64,000 bases of DNA from an uncultured Rhizobiaceae bacterium (GCA_951813045.1 CATOTF010000002.1:2108001-2172000), one strand, 5' to 3'. Shown: positions 43,264-53,466, counted from the stretch's first letter. Notes: a model not told the origin generated them from the letters alone. Program-made: numbers and translations.

Positions 43264-45245
43264 GCTGCGGCTTTGGCGTCGCGCTTACGACGCACGTCCG
43301 GCGCAATAGCTTCTTCCGTCAGGCTTGTAACCGCCTCTTCCAACGTCATGGAAGTCTGGTGCTTGGAGCCTAGGCGTCGGATGCTGACGGTTCCCTGTTC
43401 TGCCTCGCGGGCACCAATCGCTATGATTGCAGGAACTTTCGCCAAGGAATGTTCGCGTACTTTGTAACTGATCTTTTCATTTCGAAAATCTGTATCAACC
43501 CGCAATCCAGCCTCACGTAAAGTTTCCGCGACTTTCTCGCCGTAGTCATCCGCTTCCGATGTAATTGTCGCGATCACCGCCTGTATGGGCGCTATCCAAA
43601 GTGGAAAATGCCCGGCGTAGTTCTCGATAAGAATACCAATAAATCGCTCGATTGAGCCGCAGATAGCGCGGTGCACCATCACCGGCTGTTTCTTGTTGCT
43701 GTTGGCGTCAATATAAAATGCGCTGAATCGTTCCGGCAATGCAAAATCGACCTGAGTCGTTCCCATTTGCCATTCGCGACCGATCGCATCTTTGAGTGTA
43801 TATTCAAATTTTGGACCGTAAAAGGTGCCTTCCCCTTCATTGATACCCGTTTTAATCCTACCATCCGACTCGGCGGTCATTTTTTCTAGGACATTACGCA
43901 AGATCCCTTCCGCATGATCCCACATTGCGTCGGTGCCAACGCGTTTCTCCGGACGTGTAGCCAGTTTAACCAGCACTTCTTCAAATCCAAAATCGGCATA
44001 TACCGACATCATCAGATCATTGATGCGCAGACATTCCGCTTCCAATTGTTCTTCCGTACAGAACACATGGGCGTCATCCTGAGTGAATCCGCGAACCCGT
44101 AATAATCCATGAAGTGCACCGGACGGCTCATAACGATGCACCGCACCAAATTCAGCTAATCTAACAGGGAGTTCCCGATACGACCTTAAGCCATTCTTGA
44201 AGATTTGCACATGACCTGGACAATTCATTGGCTTAATCGCGAACTGACGATCATCTTCTGTAACCGTCGTGAACATGTTTTCACGATACCAACCCCAGTG
44301 GCCCGACTGTTCCCAAAGGGCTTTGTCGAGGATTTGTGGTGCGTTGACCTCTTCATACCCGTGTTCTTCAACGCGGCGGCGCATGTAGTTCACTAGAGAC
44401 TGAAATACCTTCCACCCCTTACCGTGCCAAAATACAACGCCAGGCCCCTCTTCCTGAAAATGGAACAGATCCATTTCCCGGCCCAACTTACGGTGGTCTC
44501 GTTTTTGAGCCTCTTCCAGCATGAACAGATACTGCTTGAGTTGTTTTTCATCGGCCCAAGCTGTTCCGTAAATACGGCTCAACATCTGATTATCACTATC
44601 ACCGCGCCAATAGGCGCCCGCGACGCTCATCAGTTTGAAAGCGTTACCTACCTGCCCTGTTGATGGCATATGCGGCCCGCGACACAGGTCAGTCCATTCA
44701 CCTTGGCTATAGAGTTTTACATCTTCCCCTTCGGGGATGGCGTCAAGCAACTCGACCTTGTAATTCTCACCCATATTTTCAAAGAGCACGCGAGCCTCAT
44801 CCCGGCTAACCACTCTTTTTTCAAATGGCAGGTTGCGCGCAATAATCTGGCGCATTTTCTTCTCAATAGCCTCAAGGTCTTCCGGCGTGAAAGGCTCATC
44901 CCGGTCGAAATCGTAATAAAAGCCGTTTTCAATGACCGGCCCGATTGTAACTTTCGTGTCGGGCCAGATTTCCTGCACGGCTTCAGCAAGCACATGGGCA
45001 CAATCGTGACGAATGAGTTCGAGCGCTTGGTCGTCAGTGCGTGTGACGATCTCAATTTTACCCGACGAGCCAATCGGTTCCGCGAGATCGGTCAACTCAC
45101 CGTTCAGGACATAAGCGACAGATTTCTTGGCAAGAGACTTGGAAATTCCTTCTGCGATTTGAGCACCGGTAATTCCGGAATCAAATTCACGTACAGAACC
45201 GTCAGGAAATTCAAGGCTAAGGGGGGATTGGGCTGGATTGGCCAT
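43260..45245 (-). CDS. thrS: Threonyl-tRNA synthetase
   Basis: The ATG at 45245 ([13 protein letters not shown]) follows GAGGAGC on the minus strand and gives 661 residues. An N-terminal TGS domain and the editing domain ([11 protein letters not shown] with the HxxxH motif) precede the class II core: motif 2 [18 protein letters not shown], zinc ligands in [11 protein letters not shown] and MVHRAICGS, motif 3 [19 protein letters not shown]. The C-terminal anticodon-binding domain is complete. It charges tRNA-Thr in the cytoplasm. Confidence 0.97.
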   Translation of the reverse strand: MANPAQSPLSLEFPDGSVREFDSGITGAQIAEGISKSLAKKSVAYVLNGELTDLAEPIGSSGKIEIVTRTDDQALELIRHDCAHVLAEAVQEIWPDTKVTIGPVIENGFYYDFDRDEPFTPEDLEAIEKKMRQIIARNLPFEKRVVSRDEARVLFENMGENYKVELLDAIPEGEDVKLYSQGEWTDLCRGPHMPSTGQVGNAFKLMSVAGAYWRGDSDNQMLSRIYGTAWADEKQLKQYLFMLEEAQKRDHRKLGREMDLFHFQEEGPGVVFWHGKGWKVFQSLVNYMRRRVEEHGYEEVNAPQILDKALWEQSGHWGWYRENMFTTVTEDDRQFAIKPMNCPGHVQIFKNGLRSYRELPVRLAEFGAVHRYEPSGALHGLLRVRGFTQDDAHVFCTEEQLEAECLRINDLMMSVYADFGFEEVLVKLATRPEKRVGTDAMWDHAEGILRNVLEKMTAESDGRIKTGINEGEGTFYGPKFEYTLKDAIGREWQMGTTQVDFALPERFSAFYIDANSNKKQPVMVHRAICGSIERFIGILIENYAGHFPLWIAPIQAVIATITSEADDYGEKVAETLREAGLRVDTDFRNEKISYKVREHSLAKVPAIIAIGAREAEQGTVSIRRLGSKHQTSMTLEEAVTSLTEEAIAPDVRRKRDAKAAA

Positions 45246-45332
45246 GGCATGCTCCTCTATCCAGTCCCGCAAACGAAGCGGGTGGTTGATTTATTCCCTG
45301 CCTTTAGGTGAACCATTAGGAGCCGTCAAACA

Positions 45333-46949
45333 TTATCGCAAGTGTTTTGGAATGGATTTTCCCTTTTTGAAGTACCAATAACGTGTCCAATTCCGCGTTT
45401 GGTCCTTTGAACTCAAACGCGCGAGTTGCTTGTTGCTAAGCTTGGTAAACCGGGCGGTGGACAGCGCGGTCGCCTTTACCGATGAAACCCTAACCTTTTT
45501 TCTCGTCAAACGCTTCGGCGCGGCTGTTTTGACTCGCTTTTTTACCACCGGCTTGCGCGGTGGCACGGTTCCTGTCGCTAGAACGGCCGTACCGAACGAA
45601 GACCCGCAACTTGACACTGCTGCGCGATATGTTCGTGCGTCTCGCTGATCGTATTTACGATACGACTTGCAAAGAGAAGCGGTTTTTGGATTTTCCTGCG
45701 CGACGGATGTGCAGAACAATCCGGTGCCGTCCTCTTGAATATCAAACCTAATTCCTTCTGCGCCCTGTGAAGGCTGGTCAAATTGGGTGGCTAATCCATT
45801 CAACACCGCAATCCGTTTTGCCGCTTTTCTTGGAGAAAGGGGTTCAGGTCGCAGATGTGTGGCTGTAAGCGGCACTACCTCAATGGCAGCCAGCTTGGGC
45901 TTCTTCCCGCTGATTTTCACAAGGTGAGCACGAGCGAGAAGACTGTAATCCCGGCAGCCACCGCTTTTCGCCATATTAGCCGTACCCTGATGCAGAAAAT
46001 TACCAAGACCGTAAAAGATCACGCGCCCTTTGTTCAGTTCCACACCGCGCGCAACATGTGCGTGGTGGCCAGCAATCAGATCGACATTGGCATCACCAGT
46101 GAGATAATTGCGCGCTTGTCTGATTTCATCACGGCTGACTTTGACCTGACGCTCTATTCCCCGATGAACGGACAGAATCCGATAATCACCTGCACTTTCG
46201 GCAAAGTTATTGGCAAGCAGGTCTCGATCATTCCGATCGTAAATACTAAGCTGGCCGGGGCGCTTATCCGACGCCCTCGCTCCCCCTCTTGATGCGCCAA
46301 TCCCGATAGACCCAAATAAAAACCTGGTATCTTTAACAGTGAAAGGGACAACGGCTGCGGCCTGATTACGGTTGAGGCCAGCACCGGCATGGTGCAGGTG
46401 CCCTTCTTTCCTCAACGCGTTCATATGCTCCAATGAATCAACCACTCCCTGCGCTCCATAATCAAACGTGTGATTATTCGCCATCGCAAACAGATTGAAG
46501 CCAATATCTGTAAGATGCTTCACGCCGTTTGGATGCGTCATGAAATTAAAAGCTTTAGGACGCGGCCGCAAAGCCCCATTGCTGGAGACAACGCTTTCCA
46601 TATTCGCGAAATTTATGTCACCGTTAATGAGGTGTTTGACGCGATCTGTTGTCTGCGACCACTTTAACCAGGTGCCGTGTTTGGAAACACCATCTGCTTT
46701 TGGCGAAACACCTGAGGGGGCAAACCCGGTATCGCCGACCATTACTATGGATATATGTTCAGATTCCGAGCTTTCCTCATTTCCGACAATTATCGGGTCA
46801 ATTCGACCGCGAATAGTTGCAGACTGGAACCCGGATTTTTCGCCGCCAGCGAGCTGTTCTTCCGCATCAATCCGAGGAGGCTGCGCTGATGCAATCCCCC
46901 CGATCGCGATACAAATTACTGTCGACAAAACCAGATGCGGGCGCCTCAT
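45333..46949 (-). CDS. CapA family (poly-gamma-glutamate-type) protein with basic C-terminal tail
   Basis: The ATG at 46949 starts a signal peptide (PHLVLSTVICIAIGGIASAQ); the product has 538 residues. The metallophosphatase-like core has SIVMVGDTGFAP, FANMESVVSS, AMANNHTFDYG and LIAGHHAHVARGVELNKGR, the CapA/DUF pattern. From about residue 440 the sequence is rich in Lys, Arg, Thr and Ser (KKRVKTAAPKRLTRKKVRVS), unusual for the family, and could bind the envelope. CapA proteins act on polyglutamate capsules or peptidoglycan precursors; the role here is not known. Confidence 0.85.
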   Translation of the reverse strand: MRRPHLVLSTVICIAIGGIASAQPPRIDAEEQLAGGEKSGFQSATIRGRIDPIIVGNEESSESEHISIVMVGDTGFAPSGVSPKADGVSKHGTWLKWSQTTDRVKHLINGDINFANMESVVSSNGALRPRPKAFNFMTHPNGVKHLTDIGFNLFAMANNHTFDYGAQGVVDSLEHMNALRKEGHLHHAGAGLNRNQAAAVVPFTVKDTRFLFGSIGIGASRGGARASDKRPGQLSIYDRNDRDLLANNFAESAGDYRILSVHRGIERQVKVSRDEIRQARNYLTGDANVDLIAGHHAHVARGVELNKGRVIFYGLGNFLHQGTANMAKSGGCRDYSLLARAHLVKISGKKPKLAAIEVVPLTATHLRPEPLSPRKAAKRIAVLNGLATQFDQPSQGAEGIRFDIQEDGTGLFCTSVAQENPKTASLCKSYRKYDQRDARTYRAAVSSCGSSFGTAVLATGTVPPRKPVVKKRVKTAAPKRLTRKKVRVSSVKATALSTARFTKLSNKQLARLSSKDQTRNWTRYWYFKKGKSIPKHLR

Positions 46950-47301
46950 AGGCTTACACTCACTCAATACTAAAATAACAGTGCCGCATCGTTGTTCAGT
47001 AACGGAGAGATAGCTCTCCTTCTGAACGTAGGTATCGTTACACGAAGGCGATCTTTTTGTCAGAGGTTGTAATTTTTATCGCTCAATTTGGTTAAAATTT
47101 TCGATGACTGGGATCATTGAGCCTATGATTACTTAAAGACGATTGGCTCGCATTAATTGCCTGACAAAACCGCCGTCGGACACGTTGTCCTTGCAAAGTT
47201 CACGTATGTGGTGAGCAATTACAAATCGATTTCGCGTGCGTTAACAAAAATACAACTTATAGGTGTATAAATCTTCGAACACACAATTGTAGGTATCGCC
47301 A
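46950..47301. other. Divergent intergenic region with a hairpin
   Basis: The 352 bp between the CapA-type gene and the EAL gene hold no open frame of note. A hairpin at 46995-47026 has GGAGAG-ATAG-CTCTCC inside TTCAG...CTGAA and lies in the CapA leader. Promoters for both genes are expected here but none is clear. Confidence 0.5.
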
Positions 47302-48135
47302 ATGTTGTTAAATGCATTTCTCGAAAACTTCGAAGAAAAAACTGCCGAACGTAAAATCAGGGATTTTCTGACGACCCATAAGGACGGGACGGTTCGCGCT
47401 GCTTTTCTGGAGCACTTTCTTGACAGTGTATTCCAGCCGATATTTGAGATCCGCAACACACAGTTGCGCGTCGTTGGCTATGAAGCCCTTATCCGCCCAG
47501 TCGCAGGACGGGAAGATGTAGACCCGTCCTTATATTTCGGTTCGCTGCTTCAGGATGATCAAAGTTTTGTCGACCTCCTGTGCCGGGAGCTACACCTGAC
47601 TAATTTTAGCCAACGGGCACTATCCCATGAATTATTGGCGTTAAACATCTCGCCAGAAGCTCTCTCCGAACATATGCACCGGTTTGAGGAGCTTAAACAA
47701 CAAATTGGTTCGATTTCCAATCTGGGGTTAAAAAATCATCAAATATGTTTTGAACTGGATCTGTCTCAAGGTATTGATGCAGGAGTGGTGTACACATTCG
47801 CAAGCAACTTGAAAGAAACGGGTGTTACCGTTGCGCTTGAGGGATTTGACGCCGACTGCGCAAGCTTCGCTCGTGTACTCCATTGTCGTCCCGATGTGGT
47901 GAAGTTTAATCGCTCCTGGCTTGAGGGAAACCTTTCAAACAGCGCGCAGATTGAGCTTGTCGCCAACGTCGTCACCGCGATAAAATCAACCGGCGCAAAA
48001 ACCCACATCGAGCGGGTGGAAAATCAAGCTGAATATCTATTCGCCATGTCTTGCGGATTTGACAGATTACAAGGGTTTTATTTCGCCAAACCGAATCCTG
48101 ATTTGGAGCGACCGGTTTATAATCCAATTCAGTGA
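47302..48135 (+). CDS. Degenerate EAL-domain protein
   Basis: The 277-residue product is an EAL-type fold: YEALIRP has the name motif, LNISPEAL the Asn, CFELDLSQ the Glu, VKFNRSWL the Lys and LQGFYFAKP the end signature. The DDFG-type loop that gives two metal ligands is replaced by LEGFDADCA. It therefore probably binds cyclic di-GMP or acts as a protein interaction module rather than cleaving it. The N-terminal 40 residues are helical and charged. It is a lone gene before the convergent yidD. Confidence 0.8.
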   Translation: MLLNAFLENFEEKTAERKIRDFLTTHKDGTVRAAFLEHFLDSVFQPIFEIRNTQLRVVGYEALIRPVAGREDVDPSLYFGSLLQDDQSFVDLLCRELHLTNFSQRALSHELLALNISPEALSEHMHRFEELKQQIGSISNLGLKNHQICFELDLSQGIDAGVVYTFASNLKETGVTVALEGFDADCASFARVLHCRPDVVKFNRSWLEGNLSNSAQIELVANVVTAIKSTGAKTHIERVENQAEYLFAMSCGFDRLQGFYFAKPNPDLERPVYNPIQ

Positions 48136-48219
48136 AAAATATATCGATATGGATTCAAAACTTACCCCGCTCCCAAATCGATCGATCGCGTCCGTATCGC
48201 TCCAACGGGGGTAAACACG

Positions 48220-48519
48220 TTAATCAGGCACCGGATCGTGGCCATGCTTTCCGCCCAGAGATTTCCAGGGATTACACCTTATTAATCGCACCAACCCCAA
48301 CCTACCACCTCGTAACAAGCCGTGCCGGGCTATTGCCTCATAAGCATATTCTGAGCAACTGGGTACAAATCGGCAGGAGTTTCCAATAAACCCGGACAAT
48401 GTCAGTTGATAAAACCGGACCAGCCCGACACCCAATATCCGGCCCGGCGTCTTTGGCCATGGGCCGCGATAGTTTCTTGAATAGTTGGATGGCTCAGGCA
48501 ACTTCGCCCCGTTTTTCAC
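48220..48519 (-). CDS. yidD: Membrane protein insertion efficiency factor
   Basis: The 99-residue protein has the YidD pattern: LGVGLVRFYQLTLSGFIGNS then CRFVPSCSEYAYEAI with three conserved Cys, RGGRLGLVRLIRCNPW and GGKHGHDPVP. It is peripheral to the inner membrane and helps insertion by YidC. The gene start overlaps the end of the iron-sulfur scaffold gene by 26 bp. Confidence 0.95.
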   Translation of the reverse strand: MKNGAKLPEPSNYSRNYRGPWPKTPGRILGVGLVRFYQLTLSGFIGNSCRFVPSCSEYAYEAIARHGLLRGGRLGLVRLIRCNPWKSLGGKHGHDPVPD

Positions 48520-48952
48520 TGGCCTTGCTCAACGCTTCATTCATCGCTTCGACAACAGCATCAAGTGCCAACATGGTAGATGCGTGACGAGCGCGATAAT
48601 CCCGCACAGGCTCCAAAAACTTAAGCTCTTCAAATTTCCCGCCGGGAGGTGGGCCGTTATCTTTCAGCATCGCAAGCATTTCACCACGAACTTTCACGAG
48701 CTCATCATAGGTCGAGCCCACTACGTTTTTCGCTAGAATCGATGCGGACGCCTGCCCTAACGCGCAGGCTTTGACATCCTGACCATAGTCCAGGACCATT
48801 CCATCCTTCACCTTTACGTCAACAAAAACAGTCGAGCCGCACAGTTTGGAATGCGCTTTTGCTGAACCATCAGGCGTTTCCAGACGGCCAATTCGACCTA
48901 TATTCCCGGCGTAATCGAGGATTTTGACATTATAGACAGCATCAATGCTCAT
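48494..48952 (-). CDS. Iron-sulfur cluster assembly scaffold (IscU/NifU-like)
   Basis: The 152-residue protein has HSKLCGSTVFVDVKV and VKACALGQASASILA with two of the cluster Cys and a His (RARHASTML) in place of the third, as is usual in this alphaproteobacterial branch. It holds a nascent Fe-S cluster and passes it to target proteins. It is translationally coupled to yidD and lies divergent from folE. Confidence 0.88.
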   Translation of the reverse strand: MSIDAVYNVKILDYAGNIGRIGRLETPDGSAKAHSKLCGSTVFVDVKVKDGMVLDYGQDVKACALGQASASILAKNVVGSTYDELVKVRGEMLAMLKDNGPPPGGKFEELKFLEPVRDYRARHASTMLALDAVVEAMNEALSKASEKRGEVA

Positions 48953-49239
48953 TTACGGCTCCTGGGAGTTTTGAAGAAGTTGAACCTCTGCGACGTTTGA
49001 TTCCGCAATTAGTCTTGGCAGCACCATCATTTCACCTATATTAGGACGTGTAGGCTGAAATTCAAACTTAGGTTTGCTATTTCTGCGTATTAATTTGGTC
49101 ACCGTGCCGAAAGGCCCCGGAACCTGACTTAAGTCCTTAGTCGTTCATCCGCGTGATGCTGCGGCGACCCCAGAGTGCGGTTGGCTTGAGTGGTTTACCG
49201 GTTTTATATAAACCAGCTACTCGAATTGGATTCCCACTG

Positions 49240-49866
49240 ATGGATCAGATCGTCGATAAATCGTCTCTGGACCTTGAAAAGTTCACCCGTAAGAAACAAA
49301 TCAATCGCCCTACTCTGGAAGAAGCTGAAGCGGCTGTTCGCACCCTGCTGCTATGGACAGGGGATGACCCGGAACGCGAAGGACTTCTGGATACACCTTC
49401 CCGCGTTGTGAAAGCGTATGGAGAATTGTTCAGCGGATACGCCCAAGACCCCAAAGATGTGCTTGGAAGAACCTTTGAAGAAGTTGCTGGCTACGACGAT
49501 ATAGTCGTGGTGAAGGACATTCCGTTCCATTCCCATTGTGAACATCACATGGTGCCCATAATCGGCAAGGCACACGTTGGATATCTTCCAGACGGTCGCG
49601 TCCTTGGCCTATCGAAAATCGCACGTGTTGTTGATATCTTCGCCCGCAGACTACAGACGCAGGAGAGCATGACGTCACAAATTGCGCATTCGATTCAAGA
49701 CGCATTGGAGCCTCGCGGTGTCGCAATTACAATTGAAGCGGAACATATGTGCATGGCCATGCGCGGCATTCGCAAAGAGGGGTCATCAACCCTTACCAGC
49801 ACATTCACAGGTGCATTCAACGACGATCCGCACGAGCAATTGCGTTTCATGAGCCTGATTAGATAG
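49240..49866 (+). CDS. folE: GTP cyclohydrolase I
   Basis: I use the ATG at 49240 ([15 protein letters not shown]), giving 208 residues; an in-frame start at 49153 adds a non-family stretch. The active-site motifs are [17 protein letters not shown] (zinc Cys and His), [20 protein letters not shown] and [15 protein letters not shown] (second zinc Cys). It opens GTP to dihydroneopterin triphosphate, the first step of folate synthesis. The neighbouring hisI starts 23 bp on. Confidence 0.96.
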   Translation: MDQIVDKSSLDLEKFTRKKQINRPTLEEAEAAVRTLLLWTGDDPEREGLLDTPSRVVKAYGELFSGYAQDPKDVLGRTFEEVAGYDDIVVVKDIPFHSHCEHHMVPIIGKAHVGYLPDGRVLGLSKIARVVDIFARRLQTQESMTSQIAHSIQDALEPRGVAITIEAEHMCMAMRGIRKEGSSTLTSTFTGAFNDDPHEQLRFMSLIR

Positions 49867-49889
49867 ATTATCCCTGCGTTTAAAGTCCT

Positions 49890-50303
49890 ATGAGTGATCC
49901 AGACAACCTTGAGACCGGTATCCGGCTCTCGCCAAATTTCGATGCCAATGGTTTGATAACCGCCATTGTCAGTGAGGCGGGAACCGGCGAACCATTAATG
50001 GTCGCCTACATGAACCAGGAAGCGCTTTCGCTTTCGCTGCAAACCGGTGAGGCACATTTCTACAGCCGATCACGCCAGGAAATTTGGCACAAGGGCGCGA
50101 CTTCCGGCAATGTGCTGACAATCACTCAAATGCGTATTGACTGCGATCAGGATGCCATTTGGGTCGAAGCAACGTTGAGCGGCCACGGCGCGGCCTGTCA
50201 TACCGGGCGAAAGTCCTGCTTTTATCGCCGCATAACGAACAACGGAAAGCTTGAACTGACCGGTGATAGCCCGATGTTCGACCCCAAAGTTGTTTATGGT
50301 TGA
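49890..50303 (+). CDS. hisI: Phosphoribosyl-AMP cyclohydrolase
   Basis: The 137-residue product has SRSRQEIWHKGATSGN, the MRIDCDQDAIWV magnesium/zinc site and GAACHTGRKSCFYRR with zinc Cys, all diagnostic. It opens the ring of phosphoribosyl-AMP in histidine synthesis. It is the monofunctional form without the HisE domain. Confidence 0.96.
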   Translation: MSDPDNLETGIRLSPNFDANGLITAIVSEAGTGEPLMVAYMNQEALSLSLQTGEAHFYSRSRQEIWHKGATSGNVLTITQMRIDCDQDAIWVEATLSGHGAACHTGRKSCFYRRITNNGKLELTGDSPMFDPKVVYG

Positions 50304-50391
50304 TTAGCCATGTGACAATTTTCATAAACTTTTCAGAAAATCGTTATCATTATGCCTTACCAAAGGACCGACGTAGAAGGATGAGCGCGGA

Positions 50392-51366
50392 ATGTTTGGT
50401 TTGGAAAAGTCTACAGATCACGGATCGATAGAAAATGTACCGCCCCATGAGCCGGGCCATGGTGAAGGGGAAAGTCATCGCGGAGTAGCGCTTGCGCTTG
50501 GTGGTGGGGTTGCAAGGGGCTGGGCACATATTGGAATATTGCGCGCACTGGATGACGCAAATATCCCGGTCAAGATGATTGCGGGAACATCAGTGGGCGC
50601 GTTAGTCGGCGGCTGTTATCTGGCGGGAAAGCTGGATGAACTGGAGGAGTTCGCCCTCAACCTAACCCCTCGACGTATTGTTGGGTTTTTAGATTTCAGC
50701 TTGAGGGGTTCCGGACTAATTTCGGGCTACAGGCTTGCCGAACGAATGGAAGAACATTTGGGAAATGTTCGAATTGAAAACCTAGACCGCACCTTGGTAT
50801 GCGTCTCAACGGAAATTAACACGGGCCATGAAATCTGGTTGACCAAGGGGCCATTGATTGACGCCATGCGTGCTTCATACGCCCTGCCCGGCATCTTCGA
50901 ACCGGTCCACGTAGGGAAACGAATTCTTGTTGACGGCGCCCTTGTTAATCCGGTCCCCGTATCGGTTTGTCGGGCGTTTGAAGCGGATGCCGTTGTTGCA
51001 ATCAATCTTTCTTCAGACGTATTTGGCCGCGGCACCGTCGTACGCGACGCCACGGCCGACCGTAGTTCGTCCAAAATCGAAACCTCGCTTAAAATTGTCG
51101 AAAAAGATAAATCCAAATCTGCGCTCAACAGACTGGGTCGCGCGTTGGGAATTACTGGGGCAATTGTCGAAGGTTTCGACATCATTCAAGACCGCATTTC
51201 ACGGTCCAGATTAGCAGGCGACCCACCGGATATTTCAATCCGTCCATCGGTCGGCAACATTGGCATGGCGGATTTTCATCGCGCTGAAGAAGCAATTGAA
51301 GCAGGGTACAAAGCGGCGATGAACGAAATCCACCGCCTTGAAGCCTTAGCTCAACCGGTTATATAG
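50392..51366 (+). CDS. Patatin-like phospholipase family protein
   Basis: The 324-residue protein has GVALALGGGVARGWAHIGIL (oxyanion loop), MIAGTSVGALVGGCYLAG (Ser of GxSxG) and ILVDGALVNPVPV (Asp of DGA), the complete catalytic dyad of patatins. It has no signal peptide and should be a cytoplasmic or membrane-associated lipid hydrolase of the RssA type. Its 3' end overlaps the convergent rhomboid gene by 21 bp. Confidence 0.93.
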   Translation: MFGLEKSTDHGSIENVPPHEPGHGEGESHRGVALALGGGVARGWAHIGILRALDDANIPVKMIAGTSVGALVGGCYLAGKLDELEEFALNLTPRRIVGFLDFSLRGSGLISGYRLAERMEEHLGNVRIENLDRTLVCVSTEINTGHEIWLTKGPLIDAMRASYALPGIFEPVHVGKRILVDGALVNPVPVSVCRAFEADAVVAINLSSDVFGRGTVVRDATADRSSSKIETSLKIVEKDKSKSALNRLGRALGITGAIVEGFDIIQDRISRSRLAGDPPDISIRPSVGNIGMADFHRAEEAIEAGYKAAMNEIHRLEALAQPVI

Positions 51367-52110
51367 AGCATCGTTTACTCGCGCTTCATGCGTGCGGTCG
51401 AAAAAAGAAAACGTTAACCAACCGAAGATAAAGCCACCCATATGAGCTTCCCAGGCAATTTGTGCGCCTACTCCAAGATCAATTACACCGGAACCGTAAA
51501 GCCAGTTGAGCCCGAACCATATGACAACAAACGTCATGATGTTACGATTTAGAAGTGACTGGAACAGGGAATACGCAGGGGAAGTCGTGGCGTGCTCCAT
51601 CGATCGTCCGGGTACAAACGCAAAGCGCACCGCAGCCCCCATACATGCAGAAACCGCGCCCGATGCACCAATCACGGGCACGTTGTCCATCGAATGAAAT
51701 ACAAAATGTGCCAGCGCACCAGCCGCAGCGGAAAACGCTAGAAATAACATAAACCGAAGCGCGCCAAAGCGTCTTGCAACAGCGCTGCCAAAAGCGGCTA
51801 ACCACACAAGGTTTATCAGCAAATGCGTCCAATCTCCGTGAAGGAACCCGTGGGTAATGGGGCTCCAATAAGGCGAGAACGGAACCAACAATTGATCAGG
51901 AGATGCCTGATAAAAACTCGGTACAAAAGCAAACCCGTTTAGCACCCAAATATCGGACTCCTGCGAAATCACCATTGTGCGTAAAACATGAACAGCAATT
52001 AATATCACTGCCAGACCAACAACGCTGGACGGTAGATTGAATGCGGGCGGATTATCTACTGGCCTATCCCCATTGGGATCATTGTCACCTATCGCCTGCT
52101 GGCTGTTCAT
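51346..52110 (-). CDS. Rhomboid family intramembrane serine protease
   Basis: The 254-residue protein has six or so membrane helices with HLLINLVWLAAFGSAVARRF, VIGASGAVSACMGAAVRF (Ser of GASGA) and EAHMGGFIFGW (His), the catalytic pair of rhomboids. It cleaves membrane proteins inside the bilayer. Substrate unknown. The 3' end overlaps the patatin gene. Confidence 0.92.
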   Translation of the reverse strand: MNSQQAIGDNDPNGDRPVDNPPAFNLPSSVVGLAVILIAVHVLRTMVISQESDIWVLNGFAFVPSFYQASPDQLLVPFSPYWSPITHGFLHGDWTHLLINLVWLAAFGSAVARRFGALRFMLFLAFSAAAGALAHFVFHSMDNVPVIGASGAVSACMGAAVRFAFVPGRSMEHATTSPAYSLFQSLLNRNIMTFVVIWFGLNWLYGSGVIDLGVGAQIAWEAHMGGFIFGWLTFSFFDRTHEARVNDALYNRLS

Positions 52111-52167
52111 TACAATCTCACCTTCGGCGGTTCCAATAACGCGCCCGCCATATACGTAAATTTAAGC

Positions 52168-52198
52168 AAAAAAAAGCCCGGTGCATTAGCACCGGGCT
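52168..52198 (-). terminator. Rho-independent terminator
   Basis: Perfect 10-bp GC-rich stem at 52175-52184 and 52189-52198 with a 4-base loop, followed on the minus strand by an eight-T run. It is the strongest terminator in the window and lies just upstream of the rhomboid start, where no protein gene ends. Confidence 0.9.
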
Positions 52199-52320
52199 GT
52201 TGGTCGGTCCCTACACTTCCGTCCCCCGACGGTAATTGCTGACCATAACCAGTTTTTCGAAGCAATATCGCTGTCAGTGCTTCGAGAGCCGGAGCCACCA
52301 GGATTAAATGGCGCTCTGAG
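52168..52320 (-). ncRNA. Candidate structured small RNA with strong terminator
   Basis: On the minus strand a region of about 150 nt carries a hairpin TCGAAGCA...TGCTTCGA (8 bp), a CCGTC-GGGG-GACGG hairpin and ends with a 10-bp perfect stem AGCCCGGTGC/GCACCGGGCT (loop ATTA) followed by eight T. No gene on this strand ends here except through an unrelated open frame, and a CTTGAC box of the alphaproteobacterial -35 type lies at 52352-52357 with no clear -10. The start point is a guess. It lies upstream of the rhomboid gene and could be its leader or a separate RNA. Confidence 0.45.
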
Positions 52321-52592
52321 GAGTTGAAAGGTGAATAACCCATTAATATCGGTCAAGCAATTAGAACTGCATTTTAAAGTTAACGGCCAGGATTAAGTCG
52401 AAACCAAAATTCGCCGTTCTGTAGCACTCAAATATCAACGCGCGCACTTACGGCCTGCATGCGCCCTCCTCCGCAGAGAACTGGCACACAGTCTGCATCT
52501 TCTTATGCATGTGAATGATTTCGCCCCAAATTCTGTCTCGATTCGGGACGAAACCGCGAAATCATGTGAGTTTGGATCGGACAAGGCTGAAA

Positions 52593-53321
52593 ATGCGCCA
52601 AAAAAAGACAAAACAGATGCTCGATTACTGGATGCAACTTTTCCGAGACGCTGGAAATGAACAGATTGACAATCTACAATCTGACTTCGGCATAGCCTGG
52701 CCCGAACGCAGCGACATTCAGCCTGCGAATTGCCGATCACTGTTGGGAAACATGTTCATCCTTGAACGCGAAACTCCCACTTCACAAATACGCTACAGAC
52801 TGGCAGGCACCAACCTGTGCAGCGTCTACGGTCGGGAACTTAAACGAGAGACTTACACGCGTGCGTTTGCAGAATCTGAGCAACAGGCTGCGTCCAACTG
52901 GATAACAAGATTGGGCCTGGATGAATATTTGGTTCTAATCTGTTCAAACGCTGAAACGGTGCGCCAGGATCGCATAAATCTCGAAACCCTACTGATGCCC
53001 CTCAATCATCACGGTGAACGAGGCAAACGAATCCTTGGCATTACGACCGCAAGCGACCAACCCTATTGGTTGGGAATCCGGCCGTTAATTACGCAAACAA
53101 TTCAAAGTGCGCGCGTTCTTCGACCATGGGAATCAAATGGTTCGCGACATGAGATCATCGGGAAAAATATTTCATCCCCGAACTTCAAAGAACAAAGGCA
53201 ATCTTTACAAGCTCCGCAATTGTTCGATGAACTGAAAAATACAGAAAATAACGGGATGCACGATGATAAATCGCCAAGACGTGTGGGGCACCTTACCGTA
53301 ATCGATGGTGGGCGAACCTGA
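52593..53321 (+). CDS. PAS-domain protein (DUF1457/PAS_5 type)
   Basis: The ATG at 52593 gives 242 residues (MRQKKTKQMLDYWMQLFRDA). The PAS_5 region covers about residues 20-170 with WPERSDIQPANCRSLLGNMF, RYRLAGTNLCSVYGRELK and ENGERGKRILG-like MPLNHHGERGKRILGI. Such proteins of alphaproteobacteria are cytoplasmic sensors without output domain and usually precede a PilZ gene, as here. Ligand unknown. Confidence 0.85.
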   Translation: MRQKKTKQMLDYWMQLFRDAGNEQIDNLQSDFGIAWPERSDIQPANCRSLLGNMFILERETPTSQIRYRLAGTNLCSVYGRELKRETYTRAFAESEQQAASNWITRLGLDEYLVLICSNAETVRQDRINLETLLMPLNHHGERGKRILGITTASDQPYWLGIRPLITQTIQSARVLRPWESNGSRHEIIGKNISSPNFKEQRQSLQAPQLFDELKNTENNGMHDDKSPRRVGHLTVIDGGRT

Positions 53322-53466
53322 TTGGCGCCGAACCTGCCCAAATCTATTGCCACAAAAACATAATTATCTGCCGCAATCGGTACAATGCTGACACTTCATT
53401 AACCAAGAAAAGTGTATCGTCACAATATTGTCAGCGCGACTGACCCCGGTAGCATTATTATTTTTC

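Noticed and set aside
52110-52343. 77-codon minus-strand frame before the rhomboid gene
   Set aside because: It reads straight through the strong terminator hairpin and has no family match; a structured RNA explains the region better.
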